Shown: positions 8,328 through 17,322 of the stretch, one piece after another | Layout of the letters: every line of letters starts with the position of its first letter | Position numbering within the stretch: the stretch's first letter is position 1 | Origin: Bacillota bacterium | GTDB lineage: Bacteria; Bacillota; Clostridia; Lachnospirales; Lachnospiraceae | Length of the DNA stretch: 64,000 nucleotides | Reading direction: 5' to 3' | NCBI GenBank assembly: GCA_023437365.1 | Contig: JAEZGK010000103.1 | Coordinates: 62,001 to 126,000, forward strand | The notes under the pieces: model-generated | The model's database searches: none | What the model was told of the DNA's origin: nothing | Seen by the model: only the letters and a program-made list of their open reading frames with translations | Program-made: the position numbers and the translations under genes

Positions 8328-9620
8328 TTACTGGAATATATTTCTGATGTCATTGAACATGACCAAAACCATCAAAATCATCAGTGCCGCCATTCCTACC
8401 ATATGCACCAAAGCTTCCTTTTCCTTCGGAACCGGTTTTCTCCGGATGGCTTCAATCAGAAGAAAGACCAGTCTCCCTCCGTCCAATGCAGGCAGAGGAA
8501 GTAAATTCATGACGCCAAGGTTCGCGCTCAGCAAAATACTGAACTGTGCCAGGGAAAGCAGCATGGCATGGATACCATAATCCTGTGACTCATTCACGAT
8601 ATCTCCAACCACGTTAACGATACCGACAGGACCGGAAACTTCCTTAACGCTGATCTTACCTGAAAAAAGATAGATGATACTTTTGATCGTATTCACAATA
8701 TTCAGCTTTAATTCATAGACACTGTACTTCACAACCTCAAGTGCAGAAACCTTTTCTCTGTACTGATTATAGCCCCAGCCCATCTCATAGCCGCTCTGTT
8801 CCAGAAGCGGTGTAACCAGGATCTCGGAGCTGACTCCGTTACGATCATAGGTTATTTTCATCGGAGCCTTGGTAATGGGATGCTCTGCAATGTAGTCAGC
8901 CAGCTGCTGGGCTGTAGCAATCTTCGTATCGTCGATTCCTACTATAGTATCTCCCACCAGAAACCCGGCCTTCTCCAGCGGATATCCCTTTGTCAGCGAT
9001 TCAATGACCGCCGGTTTATCACTTGCTGTATAGCCAAATCCCAGCTTATAATTATCCAACCAGGCAGGAGTCAGAGTAACCGACTGCTTCTCACCGTTGC
9101 GTAAGAAATCAATGGTAACCGGTTGATCCTTAATCGTATTAAAATAATAGTAATACATAATCTCTCGCGACATATGGATCGGAGATCCATCAATCGCAGT
9201 AATCAGATCGCCCCTCTGCAAACCGGCCACAGCTGCCGGACTATCTGACTTGATTGTGGTAACATAGGGCTTATCCACACCTACATCTCCAAGAATAATA
9301 AGTGCCAGTACAAAGGCAAGGATAAAATTAAAGAATGCTCCGGCAAAAATGACCGAAAATCTTGCCCAGACACCTTTTTTATGAAAGGAACCTTCGTCAT
9401 CCACTGTCTCATCCTCTCCGAGCATCATACAAGAACCCCCGAACGGAAATACCTTTAAGGAATATCTGGTTCCATTATGCATAAAGCTTGCAATACGCGG
9501 CCCCATACCTACGGAAAACTCCGTTACGGTGATACCGTTCGTCTTAGCCAGAAGAAAATGCCCTAATTCATGAATGATTACGATTACGCCTAAAATCAAT
9601 ATAGCTACAATGATTTTCAT
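8328..9620 (-). CDS. rseP: Site-2 intramembrane zinc metalloprotease RseP/RasP
   Basis: A 430-residue membrane protease. The first helix carries the zinc motif HELGH (residues 17-21), and the C-terminal helix carries MNLLPLPALDGG, which supplies the third zinc ligand. Between them lies a PDZ region (about residues 105-270, with DSPAAVAGLQRGD and PLEKAGFLVGD) that looks like two PDZ repeats. The family cuts anti-sigma factors and leftover signal peptides within the membrane. Its place between dxr and ispG matches the Gram-positive order dxr-rasP. The regulated sigma factor is not encoded in this window. Confidence 0.95.
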   Translation of the reverse strand: MKIIVAILILGVIVIIHELGHFLLAKTNGITVTEFSVGMGPRIASFMHNGTRYSLKVFPFGGSCMMLGEDETVDDEGSFHKKGVWARFSVIFAGAFFNFILAFVLALIILGDVGVDKPYVTTIKSDSPAAVAGLQRGDLITAIDGSPIHMSREIMYYYYFNTIKDQPVTIDFLRNGEKQSVTLTPAWLDNYKLGFGYTASDKPAVIESLTKGYPLEKAGFLVGDTIVGIDDTKIATAQQLADYIAEHPITKAPMKITYDRNGVSSEILVTPLLEQSGYEMGWGYNQYREKVSALEVVKYSVYELKLNIVNTIKSIIYLFSGKISVKEVSGPVGIVNVVGDIVNESQDYGIHAMLLSLAQFSILLSANLGVMNLLPLPALDGGRLVFLLIEAIRRKPVPKEKEALVHMVGMAALMILMVLVMFNDIRNIFQ

Positions 9621-9651
9621 ATTAAAATCTGTCCTTTCTGGAATCCGAAAT

Positions 9652-10845
9652 TTAATCCGCTAGTCTGAGCGGCTGCTCCAGGACAGCCATCAATCCGGAT
9701 TCCGTAAAACCTCTTACAAAATCATATGTTTCCTGTTCTGTATTAAGAATTTCTTTTAGAGTCGGAGAAGCAATCGGATGGTGATGCTTCATTGCCTCAT
9801 TAATCAACGCAGGTATCGCCAGAAATTCAATCTCACCCTTTAAAAACTCGGCAACTGCCCACTCATTTGCCGCATTATATACTGTTGGCATGCTGCCTCC
9901 AAGCTTTCCCGCCTCATAAGCCAGGCGAAGTCCCAAAAATGTGTTCATATCGGGTTCTTCGAAGGTTAACTGCTTCAGCTGATAGAAATTCAATCGTTCT
10001 CCCGGTAAAGGCATTCTGTTCGGATAAAACAATGCATATTGGATGGGCAGTCTCATATCGGGAACACCCAACTGCGCGATTACGCTTCCATCCTGATACT
10101 GTACCATAGAGTGAATCACGCTCTGGGGATGAACCACCACCTGAATATCCTCTAACTCCATGTCAAAAAGCCAGGCTGCCTCCAAAACCTCCAGGCCTTT
10201 ATTTACCATACTTGCAGAATCAATCGTAATCTTCTGCCCCATCGTCCAATTCGGATGCTTTAGCGCATCCTTCGGTGTTTTATTCTTCAACTCTGTCAGA
10301 GTCATTCCACGAAACGGTCCACCGGATGCAGTCAGGAGAATCTTATCCGCCTGTTTTCTATCTTCTCCATTCATGGACTGAAATATAGCTGAATGTTCAC
10401 TGTCCACCGGAAGCAAAGCAACCTTCTTTTCCTTTATCAATGGCATGATCAGGTGTCCTGCTGTTACCAGGGTCTCTTTATTAGCTAAGGCAATATTTTT
10501 TCCGGCCTTGATGGCCTCGATGGTTGGCTGGATGCCAATCATTCCCACCATAGCCGTGACAACAGTATCTGCAGAGGCTTCAGTCGCGCATTCAATCAGA
10601 CCATCCATTCCTGCAACCACTTTCACAGGAAGGTCAGAGAGCATGTTCTTTAGTTCCTTTGCCTTTTCTTCCCGAAATACGCAAACAAGGTTCGGCAAAA
10701 ATTCGCGAACCTGTCTCTCCAATAGCTCTATATTACTGTTAGCCGCAATTGCGGTAACCTTTAGCTCCTCTTTAAATGTTCTTACGATATCCAGAGTCTG
10801 AGTTCCAATGGATCCGGTGGAACCCAGAATAATAATGTTCTTCAT
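9652..10845 (-). CDS. dxr: 1-deoxy-D-xylulose 5-phosphate reductoisomerase
   Basis: NADPH- and metal-dependent enzyme of the second MEP-pathway step. The N-terminus MKNIIILGSTGSIGTQTLDI holds the NADPH-binding GSTGSIG. LPVDSEHSAIFQ and ILTASGGPFRG are the conserved metal/substrate segments. I start it at the ATG at 10845 because GGAGG lies five bases before it; an upstream in-frame ATG at 10860 overlaps that region and has no ribosome binding site. The result is 397 residues, close to the family norm. The 828 bp to cdsA upstream is filled by repeats, unusual inside this conserved operon. Confidence 0.97.
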   Translation of the reverse strand: MKNIIILGSTGSIGTQTLDIVRTFKEELKVTAIAANSNIELLERQVREFLPNLVCVFREEKAKELKNMLSDLPVKVVAGMDGLIECATEASADTVVTAMVGMIGIQPTIEAIKAGKNIALANKETLVTAGHLIMPLIKEKKVALLPVDSEHSAIFQSMNGEDRKQADKILLTASGGPFRGMTLTELKNKTPKDALKHPNWTMGQKITIDSASMVNKGLEVLEAAWLFDMELEDIQVVVHPQSVIHSMVQYQDGSVIAQLGVPDMRLPIQYALFYPNRMPLPGERLNFYQLKQLTFEEPDMNTFLGLRLAYEAGKLGGSMPTVYNAANEWAVAEFLKGEIEFLAIPALINEAMKHHHPIASPTLKEILNTEQETYDFVRGFTESGLMAVLEQPLRLAD

Positions 10846-11024
10846 CCTAACCTCCGCCATCTATATCAATATAGTATCCTATCCCATAATTCAATTGTTG
10901 GTTTCATATTAACATACTATATCCTATTCGACAAATAAAATCAAACCCTTCACAAAAAATTCAGAAACAATTAAGAAACCCCCTCCCGAACCATATCACG
11001 ATAAAATTCGGTTCAAATCATCTC

Positions 11025-11480
11025 CCTACCGTTATCCCTAACAGATGGGATCGGAGCTATCATCTTTGAAAACACGCATCTTTTCACTACCCACATTACA
11101 GGCATATCATTTCTCTGCAATCATCATCCCACTACCTATATCCCTTACAGGTGGGATCGTTGCTATCATCTTTAATGACCATCATTTTATCACTATCCAC
11201 ATTACAGGCATATCATTTATTCGCAATTATCATCTCACTACCTATATCCCTTACAGGTGGGATCGTAGCTATCATCTTTAATGACTGTTATTTTATCACT
11301 ACCCACATCACTGGCATATCATTTTCGGCAATTATCATATCACTACCTATATCCCTAACAGGTGGGATCGTGGCTATCATCTTTAGTGACCGTCATTTTT
11401 ACACTACCCACATTACAGGCATATCATTTCTCTGCAATTATCATCTCACTACCTATATCCCTTACAGGTGGGATCGTGGC
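11025..11480. repeat. Tandem array with 106-bp period, four full copies
   Basis: The marker ACAGRTGGGATCG begins at 11041, 11147, 11253, 11358 and 11464, so the spacing is 106, 106, 105 and 106 bp. Each unit also contains CACATTACAGGCATATCATT and CACTACCTATATCCCTTAC. Copies differ by a few per cent. The period is not a multiple of three, so apparent plus-strand ORFs drift through all frames; I consider them non-coding. The array lies inside the minus-strand cdsA-dxr interval and would be in the operon mRNA. Confidence 0.9.
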
Positions 11481-11505
11481 AGTCATTTTTGCGCAGACCG
11501 GCCGA

Positions 11506-11560
11506 CCTCAGGATGTACGAAGACAACAAACGAATCAAACACTTAGAAGGCATCCTGAGG
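11506..11560. repeat. 10-bp perfect inverted repeat
   Basis: CCTCAGGATG (11506-11515) and its reverse complement CATCCTGAGG (11551-11560) are 35 bases apart. They lie between the 106-bp array and the inverted core copies. No T-run follows on either strand, so it is not a clear terminator. Confidence 0.6.
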
Positions 11561-11588
11561 GATGGGTAAGGCAAGTAAAAATCACTGT

Positions 11589-11661
11589 CCGATCCCACCT
11601 GTAAGTACACAGTATAGATCTATCTATTCCGATCCTACCTGTAAGTACACAACCTAGATCT
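11589..11661. repeat. Two inverted copies of the 106-bp array core, 40 bp apart
   Basis: GATCCCACCTGTAAG (11591-11605) is the exact reverse complement of CTTACAGGTGGGATC in the array, and GATCCTACCTGTAAG follows at 11631-11645. Both sit in a 40-bp direct repeat that continues GTACACA and ends TAGATCT. They could pair with array copies in the transcript or the DNA. Confidence 0.8.
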
Positions 11662-11673
11662 TTGTTAACCTCA

Positions 11674-12477
11674 TCACCCGAACAACACAGTAAGATAATA
11701 CACAATCGGTGCGGTGAAGATGATCGAATCGAATCGATCCAGAATCCCTCCGTGCCCCGGAATCAGGTTGCCATAATCCTTGATATTATGATTTCGCTTT
11801 ATGGCGGATGCCGCCAAATCTCCCAACTGAGACAGAACGCTGGAGCATGCTCCGATGATAGCATAAATCAGCTGAGGATGATCCATGCCGGAGATATGAT
11901 TGCGTAAGACTGTCGCATAAAGGAAACCAATCAACGCTGCTCCGACAATTCCACCGATACAGCCTTCAATCGACTTCTTAGGGCTGAGCTTCGGTGCGAA
12001 CTTATGCTTTCCAAGTAATACACCAACAACGTAAGCACAGGTATCCGAACCCCAGGCACCGATAAAAATCAGCCATACCATCCATGCCCCACCCTCCAGG
12101 ATACGAACCTGATAGATAAAGGAAAGCATGATACTGACATAGAATAAGCCTAAAAATGTAACAGCAAGCTGCTCAATCGTATACTTCGGAAAGTTAAATA
12201 CATAGACAAGCATCAGCAGCAATAAGAAGAAAATGAATATCATCAGCTGATACTTTGTTGCATCAAAGTAAAGCATTGTGTAATATACCACACCTGCTAT
12301 ATATCCAAGAACTCCCGGTAGAGATTTATTCATCCCAATCACCTTATAAAGCTCCGTCATTCCGATTAGGGATATTGCCAGAAGGACTGCAAATAAAACA
12401 TTACCACCTGTAATGACAACCGCTATCGTAATTGCCAGCAATATGATACCACTAAGTAATCTTGTCCTAAACATCAT
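11674..12477 (-). CDS. cdsA: Phosphatidate cytidylyltransferase (CDP-diglyceride synthase)
   Basis: Makes CDP-diacylglycerol from phosphatidate and CTP for all phospholipids. The protein is nearly all membrane helices (about eight) and ends with the family signature: SAIKRNHNIKDYGNLIPGHG followed by GILDRFDS, including the metal-binding acidic residues and the H-G-G turn. SPKKSIEG (about residues 170-180) is also conserved. The open frame begins with GTG at 12483, but AAGG fits better with the ATG at 12477, five bases away. It lies directly downstream of uppS as in Bacillus. Confidence 0.95.
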   Translation of the reverse strand: MMFRTRLLSGIILLAITIAVVITGGNVLFAVLLAISLIGMTELYKVIGMNKSLPGVLGYIAGVVYYTMLYFDATKYQLMIFIFFLLLLMLVYVFNFPKYTIEQLAVTFLGLFYVSIMLSFIYQVRILEGGAWMVWLIFIGAWGSDTCAYVVGVLLGKHKFAPKLSPKKSIEGCIGGIVGAALIGFLYATVLRNHISGMDHPQLIYAIIGACSSVLSQLGDLAASAIKRNHNIKDYGNLIPGHGGILDRFDSIIFTAPIVYYLTVLFG

Positions 12478-12514
12478 CTTCACCTTGCCATGGTCTATGG
12501 CCTCTCCCCAAAAT

Positions 12515-13231
12515 TTATAGCACTGCTCCGAATTTCCTGGTCCTGCTGCTGTAATACTCTACTGCTTTGAGTAATTCCTTTTTATCAAAATCCGGCCACA
12601 AGACCTCCGGGAAATAAAATTCTGTATAGGCCATCTGCCATAAAAGAAAATTTGAAAGTCTACGTTCACCGCTGGTTCGGATGAGCAGATCAGGCTCCGG
12701 AATCCCCCTGGTATCTAAATACTGCTCAAAGATTTTTTCATCTATCTCATCAATATCTGTTCTATTCGCTTTCACATCCTTAGCCAAGGCCCTGACAGCA
12801 CGAAGTAATTCATCCCTCCCACCATAATTGATGGCAACCTGAAAATTCAGTCCTGTATTCTCCTTAGAGACTTCCTCCAGCTCTCTGATACTTTGTCTCA
12901 TATCCTCAGGCAGCTTAGAGATATCTCCAATTACGCGGACCCTCATATTGTTCTTCATACTGGTCTTGATACTGGTATCCAGATAGGAATGAAGCAGCTT
13001 CATCAGTGCCTCTACTTCCTCCTGCGGACGAACCCAGTTTTCAGTGGAAAAAGCATATACCGTCAAATACTTAATTCCCATATGATAAGCTTCTTCACAT
13101 ATTTTCTCGACATTTTTACTGCCTTGGACATGCCCGTAATTTCTGGGCATTTTCTTCTTCTTAGCCCACCGCCCGTTGCCGTCCATAATGATTGCCACAT
13201 GATTTGGCACATTCAGGTTATTTTCCTGCAT
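12515..13231 (-). CDS. uppS: Undecaprenyl diphosphate synthase (cis-prenyltransferase)
   Basis: Condenses isopentenyl diphosphate units onto farnesyl diphosphate to make the C55 carrier lipid for wall synthesis. Seen directly: HVAIIMDGNGRWAKKKK (catalytic Asp17), YLTVYAFSTENW, and LLIRTSGERRLSNFLLWQ near the C-terminus. The frame is open upstream to 13468, but that extension (79 codons) is not family-like and covers a palindromic element. The ATG at 13231 has GGAG seven bases before it and gives 238 residues, the normal length. Confidence 0.96.
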   Translation of the reverse strand: MQENNLNVPNHVAIIMDGNGRWAKKKKMPRNYGHVQGSKNVEKICEEAYHMGIKYLTVYAFSTENWVRPQEEVEALMKLLHSYLDTSIKTSMKNNMRVRVIGDISKLPEDMRQSIRELEEVSKENTGLNFQVAINYGGRDELLRAVRALAKDVKANRTDIDEIDEKIFEQYLDTRGIPEPDLLIRTSGERRLSNFLLWQMAYTEFYFPEVLWPDFDKKELLKAVEYYSSRTRKFGAVL

Positions 13232-13282
13232 TCTTGTTCTCCAATCCCCGAAGGAACCTCCGTCTAATAATACTATAAATAA

Positions 13283-13376
13283 GGGTGTCTCAAAAGAAGC
13301 TTCATTCATCAACAGTTTACTGTATACGGATTGGCAAGCCAACCCGCTTGTCATGAATAAGACCTTTGAAACACCC
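13283..13376. repeat. Palindromic element with imperfect ~30-bp terminal inverted repeats
   Basis: The left end GGGTGTCTCAAAAG (13283-13296) mirrors the right end CCTTTGAAACACCC (13363-13376). The match continues inward (CTTCATTCAT against ATGAATAAG). Inside is a second hairpin, on the minus strand GGGTTGG-CTTG-CCAATCC. The total is 94 bp. This is the form of a miniature inverted-repeat element, or of a structured RNA between frr and uppS; on the minus strand it ends in GACACCC then TTATTTAT, a weak terminator tail. Confidence 0.6.
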
Positions 13377-13486
13377 GGGATTATAAAATCAACCATCATT
13401 TCAGAGCTTATGGAGTACGTATTCCATCCGTCTGATTCTATAACCACCCATAAAGCCAACTTCCGCACTTTACAGCGGTTATTATT

Positions 13487-14041
13487 TTATACCGTAAGAA
13501 TTTCCTTGGATTTATCCTCCATGGTTTTATCTACTTCCAGAATATAATGATCTGTCACCTTCTGAACAGTATCCTCCAGATGTTTGAATTCATCCTCAGA
13601 AATCTCACTGGCTTTGTTTTGCTTTTTAAATAACTCATTGGCATCTCGTCTGATGTTTCTGATTGCTACCTTGGCATTTTCCGCCTTCTTCTTCACATCC
13701 TTCACCAGCTCTTTTCTTCTTTCCTCGGTCAATTCCGGGAATACAAGGCGGATGATCTTACCATCATTGCTCGGAGTAAGGCCCAGATCAGAATTAATGA
13801 TCGCTTTTTCGATTTCTCTGATCAGCTTACTTTCCCAAGGCTGAATCTGAATTACCCTGGCTTCGGGCACAGAGACATTTGCAACCTGCTGTAACGAGGA
13901 AGGCTGACCATAATAATCCACTCTGAGTTTATCTAAAAGATGAGGATTTGCTCTGCCCGCACGAATGGTCGAATATTCTTCTCTTAATGTTTCCACTGTT
14001 TTCTCCATCTTTGAACTGAATTGCTCTAGCTTAGCATCCAT
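13487..14041 (-). CDS. frr: Ribosome recycling factor
   Basis: Splits post-termination ribosomes together with EF-G. The 184-residue protein is almost wholly alpha-helical in sequence, with the conserved TIRAGRANPHLLDKLRVDYYG (about residues 26-46) and the C-terminal helix of domain I. Two ATGs are six bases apart. GGAGGG abuts the first and lies six bases before the second (14041), so I use the second, giving MDAKLEQFSS. It lies between pyrH and uppS in the universal order. Confidence 0.97.
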   Translation of the reverse strand: MDAKLEQFSSKMEKTVETLREEYSTIRAGRANPHLLDKLRVDYYGQPSSLQQVANVSVPEARVIQIQPWESKLIREIEKAIINSDLGLTPSNDGKIIRLVFPELTEERRKELVKDVKKKAENAKVAIRNIRRDANELFKKQNKASEISEDEFKHLEDTVQKVTDHYILEVDKTMEDKSKEILTV

Positions 14042-14076
14042 TTTCATCCCTCCATCATTCCTATCTATTCTTTTTA

Positions 14077-14802
14077 CTAAATTGTCATTCTGGTCCCGTT
14101 CGATTGGCCTCTGGCAGCTTTCACAATACTGCTCTCCTCAGAGAGTCCAAACAACAGGATCGGCATTTTATTCTCTATGCAAAGTACCGTTGCGGTAAGG
14201 TCGACAATACCTAACTTTTTATCAAGCACCTCCTGCAGGGATACTTCATCATATTTCTTTGCCTGCGGATTCTTCTTCGGGTCGCTGTCATACACCCCGT
14301 CTACGGCTCTCGCCATTAAGATAATATCACAATCAAGTTCCACTGCCCGAAGTACAGTAGCTGTATCTGTTGAAAAATAAGGATGCCCTGTCCCTCCTGC
14401 AAGGAAAGCAACGCCACCCTGCTTCATGCAATCAATGACGCCATCCTTTGAGAAGAGCTCTGTCATACTGCCGCATGCAAAGGGAGTAAAAACCTTTGTC
14501 GTCATGCCTACATAACGGAAAATCTCCGATACATAGATACAGTTCATAACAGTCGCAAGCATTCCAATCTGATCCGCTTTCGTACGATCGATTGTCTCGC
14601 TGGTTCTTCCTCTCCAGAAGTTGCCTCCTCCAATTACGATACTGACCTGAATACCGTCCTCTATGAGCTGCTTCACCTGCTTCGCCACACCGATACAGGT
14701 TGCTTCATCAAACCCGGTCTTCTTATCTCCCGCCAATGCCTCTCCGCTTAATTTAAGTAATACTCTTTCATAAGCTTTCTCACTCTTAATCATTGCTGTC
14801 AT
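14077..14802 (-). CDS. pyrH: UMP kinase
   Basis: Phosphorylates UMP to UDP. The amino-acid-kinase fold is visible: YERVLLKLSGEALAG near the N-terminus, VIGGGNFWRG (about 55-64), RTKADQIGMLATVMN, and GGTGHPYFSTDTATVLRAVE in the C-terminal half. GGAGG lies 11 bases before the ATG at 14802. The upstream in-frame ATG at 14820 overlaps that GGAGG and is unlikely. In most bacteria tsf is immediately upstream; here tsf is 32 kb away and a bactofilin gene is the upstream neighbour. Confidence 0.96.
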   Translation of the reverse strand: MTAMIKSEKAYERVLLKLSGEALAGDKKTGFDEATCIGVAKQVKQLIEDGIQVSIVIGGGNFWRGRTSETIDRTKADQIGMLATVMNCIYVSEIFRYVGMTTKVFTPFACGSMTELFSKDGVIDCMKQGGVAFLAGGTGHPYFSTDTATVLRAVELDCDIILMARAVDGVYDSDPKKNPQAKKYDEVSLQEVLDKKLGIVDLTATVLCIENKMPILLFGLSEESSIVKAARGQSNGTRMTI

Positions 14803-14922
14803 ACTGATATTTGCCTCCATGTGTAAATCTGTTCGGTTTCTATTTCTATCACCCGAACATTCTATAATAATTTACCACAAAACATATCGTATTACTACAC
14901 CAAATATGATTTATCACAATGA

Positions 14923-15834
14923 TTATTCAAAGATATTGTCCACATCCACTGCGGAATAGCTTAAGGAACAGAAGCCCTCGATTACCGCACCGTTATTGAT
15001 CTGAACGGATTTCGCTTTAATATTTCCCTTTATAATTGCAGTTGAATCTATGACAATCGGTCCGTTAATGTCTATCTCACCCTTCACAGCACCGGCAATC
15101 ACACCGGAAGTTGCAACAATATCACCTACCACTACAGTTCCGAGACCAATCTTTACGCTTCCTTCACTGGTTACACATCCATCCAGTCGCTCTGTATTGA
15201 CATAAATCTCAGCTGCTGAAGAATTACCTACGATCTTACCGGTAATAGATAATTTACCAAGACACTCTACGTCACCGGTAATGGTTCCATTAATTTCCAA
15301 AGATCCATCGGAAGATATACTTCCATTTATGGTGGTACCCTTCGTTATAATGGTTACCTCATCATCATTAGCAACTGAAGCAGTCCTTAATTTGGGAGTA
15401 GCCTTTTCCTTGACTTCTGAACTCTTTTCTGCCTCTTCGTCGGCACTTAAAGCTTCTAATAACTCCAGATCTACATTATCATCCATGTCTTCGCCCTCTT
15501 CTTCCTCTAATTCTATTGCTATTTCGTCCTCCTCCAGCTCGTCCAATACTTCTTCCTGAGGAACTTCCTCCTTCTCCTCCGAAAGCGTATCGAAAGCCTC
15601 CTCCGACACTGTTTCGCCCATATCCTCAGTATCGTCCGACATTTCCTCCTGAACAAATTCCTCCAGCCATTCCTTCATTTTCTCACTATCCGATACTTCA
15701 TCTGAAGCAATTTCTTCCGAATCCAGCGTATTGACGAGTTGCTCCGAATTCTCCTCCTGGTTCTCTGTCTCGTTCGGTAACAGCTCATTCACAGCCTGTG
15801 ATAAATCCTCTTTAAATTCCTTAAAAAAACCCAT
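14923..15834 (-). CDS. Bactofilin-family cytoskeletal protein with long acidic N-terminus
   Basis: The C-terminal half (about residues 155-290) is the bactofilin right-handed beta-helix: short repeats such as INGSISSDGSLEINGTITGD and AIIKGNIKAKSVQINNGAVI, each giving one turn. Bactofilins self-assemble without nucleotide and often scaffold peptidoglycan enzymes. The first 150 residues are extremely Glu/Asp-rich and probably disordered, much longer than the short tails of typical bactofilins. GGGAGG ten bases before the ATG supports the start. A polysaccharide deacetylase gene 24 bp upstream is likely co-transcribed and suggests a joint role in wall shaping. Confidence 0.85.
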   Translation of the reverse strand: MGFFKEFKEDLSQAVNELLPNETENQEENSEQLVNTLDSEEIASDEVSDSEKMKEWLEEFVQEEMSDDTEDMGETVSEEAFDTLSEEKEEVPQEEVLDELEEDEIAIELEEEEGEDMDDNVDLELLEALSADEEAEKSSEVKEKATPKLRTASVANDDEVTIITKGTTINGSISSDGSLEINGTITGDVECLGKLSITGKIVGNSSAAEIYVNTERLDGCVTSEGSVKIGLGTVVVGDIVATSGVIAGAVKGEIDINGPIVIDSTAIIKGNIKAKSVQINNGAVIEGFCSLSYSAVDVDNIFE

Positions 15835-15858
15835 TCACTAAATACCTCCCTATTGGTT

Positions 15859-16986
15859 TCATTTAATCGTTTCGGCTTTAATCATTTGAATAGGTGTTAC
15901 ATCCTTATTAATCGGCAGCATTCGTGCCCCCTCTGATTTTAATAGCTTAAGCAGACCAGGTAACGAATCTACGGTGGCTCTCTTGGTTTGGGAATCATGC
16001 ATCAGTACAATGGAATTATCCCATCCATTCACGCCGCTTAATACATTATCAATCAATTGTTCCTTTGTATATTCTTTACCGGTTGCATCACCGTTCAAGA
16101 CATTCCAGTCAAAATAGACGATACCATTCTCATTCAAATAGCGTATAAAGTCTTCCATCCCATGCTTATTGACCATATTGTCACTTCCCCCTGGGAAACG
16201 GAAAATTGAAGGTTTGTATCCAGTAGTATCATATAACAATTTCCATAGTTTTGTAAAGTCCTTCTCAAAATCTTCTACGGAATTATAAATCTTAGAATAT
16301 TTGTGGGAATAGGAATGCATACCCAAACTATGTCCTTCCTCAACTATTCTTTGATACATCTTTTTGGAATAATCATCCGTTTTACCAACTACAAAAAAGG
16401 TTGCTTTAATATCATACTCCTTCAATATATCAAGAATATCGTCGGTATACATGCTAGGACCGTCGTCAAAGGTCAGATAAATCTTCTTATCCGCATACTT
16501 TCCAGCGCTGAGACTGTCAAGATCCTTATCCTCTGATGTTGTGGTCTCCTGATCAGTCTGATCCTTTGTCACTTTAGCGGAATCTTCCGTTGGCGACTCC
16601 ACCGGTTCCAGATCGGAGACCGATGATTTTTCTGAAGCACTCTGATCCTGGACAGTCGATGCTTCGGCTTTTCCAGTTTCCTCCCGATCTGGTGCTATAG
16701 TAGGTGTGGCAATCGGTTCCTCTTTTACAGCTGCATAGGCATAACTGCTGTCACCGTCCTCTTCTGCCAGATTATATTGACTATGTATGCTGATCAACTG
16801 TTCCACCTGCTTCTGCAGCCGGTTTACCTGCAGTCCAAGTAGGATACAGAATATCATTGGTATTAGCATAAATAAAATCACGATGACTATAATTGCCGTC
16901 TTCATTCGATTAATTCGTTTTCTTCTATCGTCACAGCCGTTGCTGTTATTATTGTCTGAAGCATAATTCATTCCATCACTCTGCAA
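15859..16986 (-). CDS. Membrane-anchored NodB-type polysaccharide deacetylase
   Basis: A 375-residue protein with a basic cytoplasmic start, one transmembrane helix (about 27-50, rich in I/V/L), a Ser/Thr/Glu-rich linker (about 75-165), and a NodB domain: KIYLTFDDGPSMYTDDIL (metal Asp), ATFFVVG, GHSLGMHSYSHK (metal histidines), RFPGGSDN and DWNVLNGD, ending with IVLMHDS. Such enzymes remove N-acetyl groups from peptidoglycan or other cell-surface polymers. The start is TTG at 16986 with AGGGGTG five bases upstream; the first ATG has no ribosome binding site. It precedes the bactofilin gene and may share its transcript. Confidence 0.9.
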   Translation of the reverse strand: MQSDGMNYASDNNNSNGCDDRRKRINRMKTAIIVIVILFMLIPMIFCILLGLQVNRLQKQVEQLISIHSQYNLAEEDGDSSYAYAAVKEEPIATPTIAPDREETGKAEASTVQDQSASEKSSVSDLEPVESPTEDSAKVTKDQTDQETTTSEDKDLDSLSAGKYADKKIYLTFDDGPSMYTDDILDILKEYDIKATFFVVGKTDDYSKKMYQRIVEEGHSLGMHSYSHKYSKIYNSVEDFEKDFTKLWKLLYDTTGYKPSIFRFPGGSDNMVNKHGMEDFIRYLNENGIVYFDWNVLNGDATGKEYTKEQLIDNVLSGVNGWDNSIVLMHDSQTKRATVDSLPGLLKLLKSEGARMLPINKDVTPIQMIKAETIK

Positions 16987-17322
16987 GCGCTCACCCCTGG
17001 TTCAAATTCTCTTAATCATTTTAACATATCTCAAGCAGAAAAAAAACTGATTTTCAGAAAATTGCGTAAAAACACATCCTCTGCTTTCGTGGATGTTAAC
17101 CTCATCTTTCCATGGAAAAATAAGGGTTTTTACCAAGTTAAGATCATAACACAATAGAATAATACTATGATATGATCAGCTTGGCTATAGTGAATCGTAA
17201 TTTAATGAAACATATTTGTACAACCCAATGATATATTCACAAGTAGTGAGGAATACTGGACAAAATATAAGTAGAACTTCCGGTGAATATGTATTATTGT
17301 GTGATTAGGAGGTGTTTAAACT
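16987..17322. other. Divergent intergenic region, no promoter I can defend
   Basis: This 336-bp A+T-rich gap separates the minus-strand deacetylase and the plus-strand xylosidase, so it must hold promoters for both. I found no -35/-10 pair with good match and spacing on either strand. Only the AGGAGGTG ribosome binding site at about 17307-17314 for the xylosidase is clear. Confidence 0.6.

Noticed and set aside
11045..11604. Three overlapping plus-strand ORFs (78-131 codons) with repeating peptides
   Set aside because: They are the 106-bp repeats read in three frames. The period is not divisible by three, no ribosome binding sites are present, and the region is the leader of minus-strand dxr.
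13232..13468. N-terminal extension of UppS to 317 residues
   Set aside because: The added 79 codons do not resemble the family, cover a palindromic element, and the internal ATG at 13231 has a good ribosome binding site.
16987..17322. Promoter or catabolite-control site for the xylosidase
   Set aside because: No -35/-10 pair with acceptable match and spacing and no cre-like palindrome could be found by eye.
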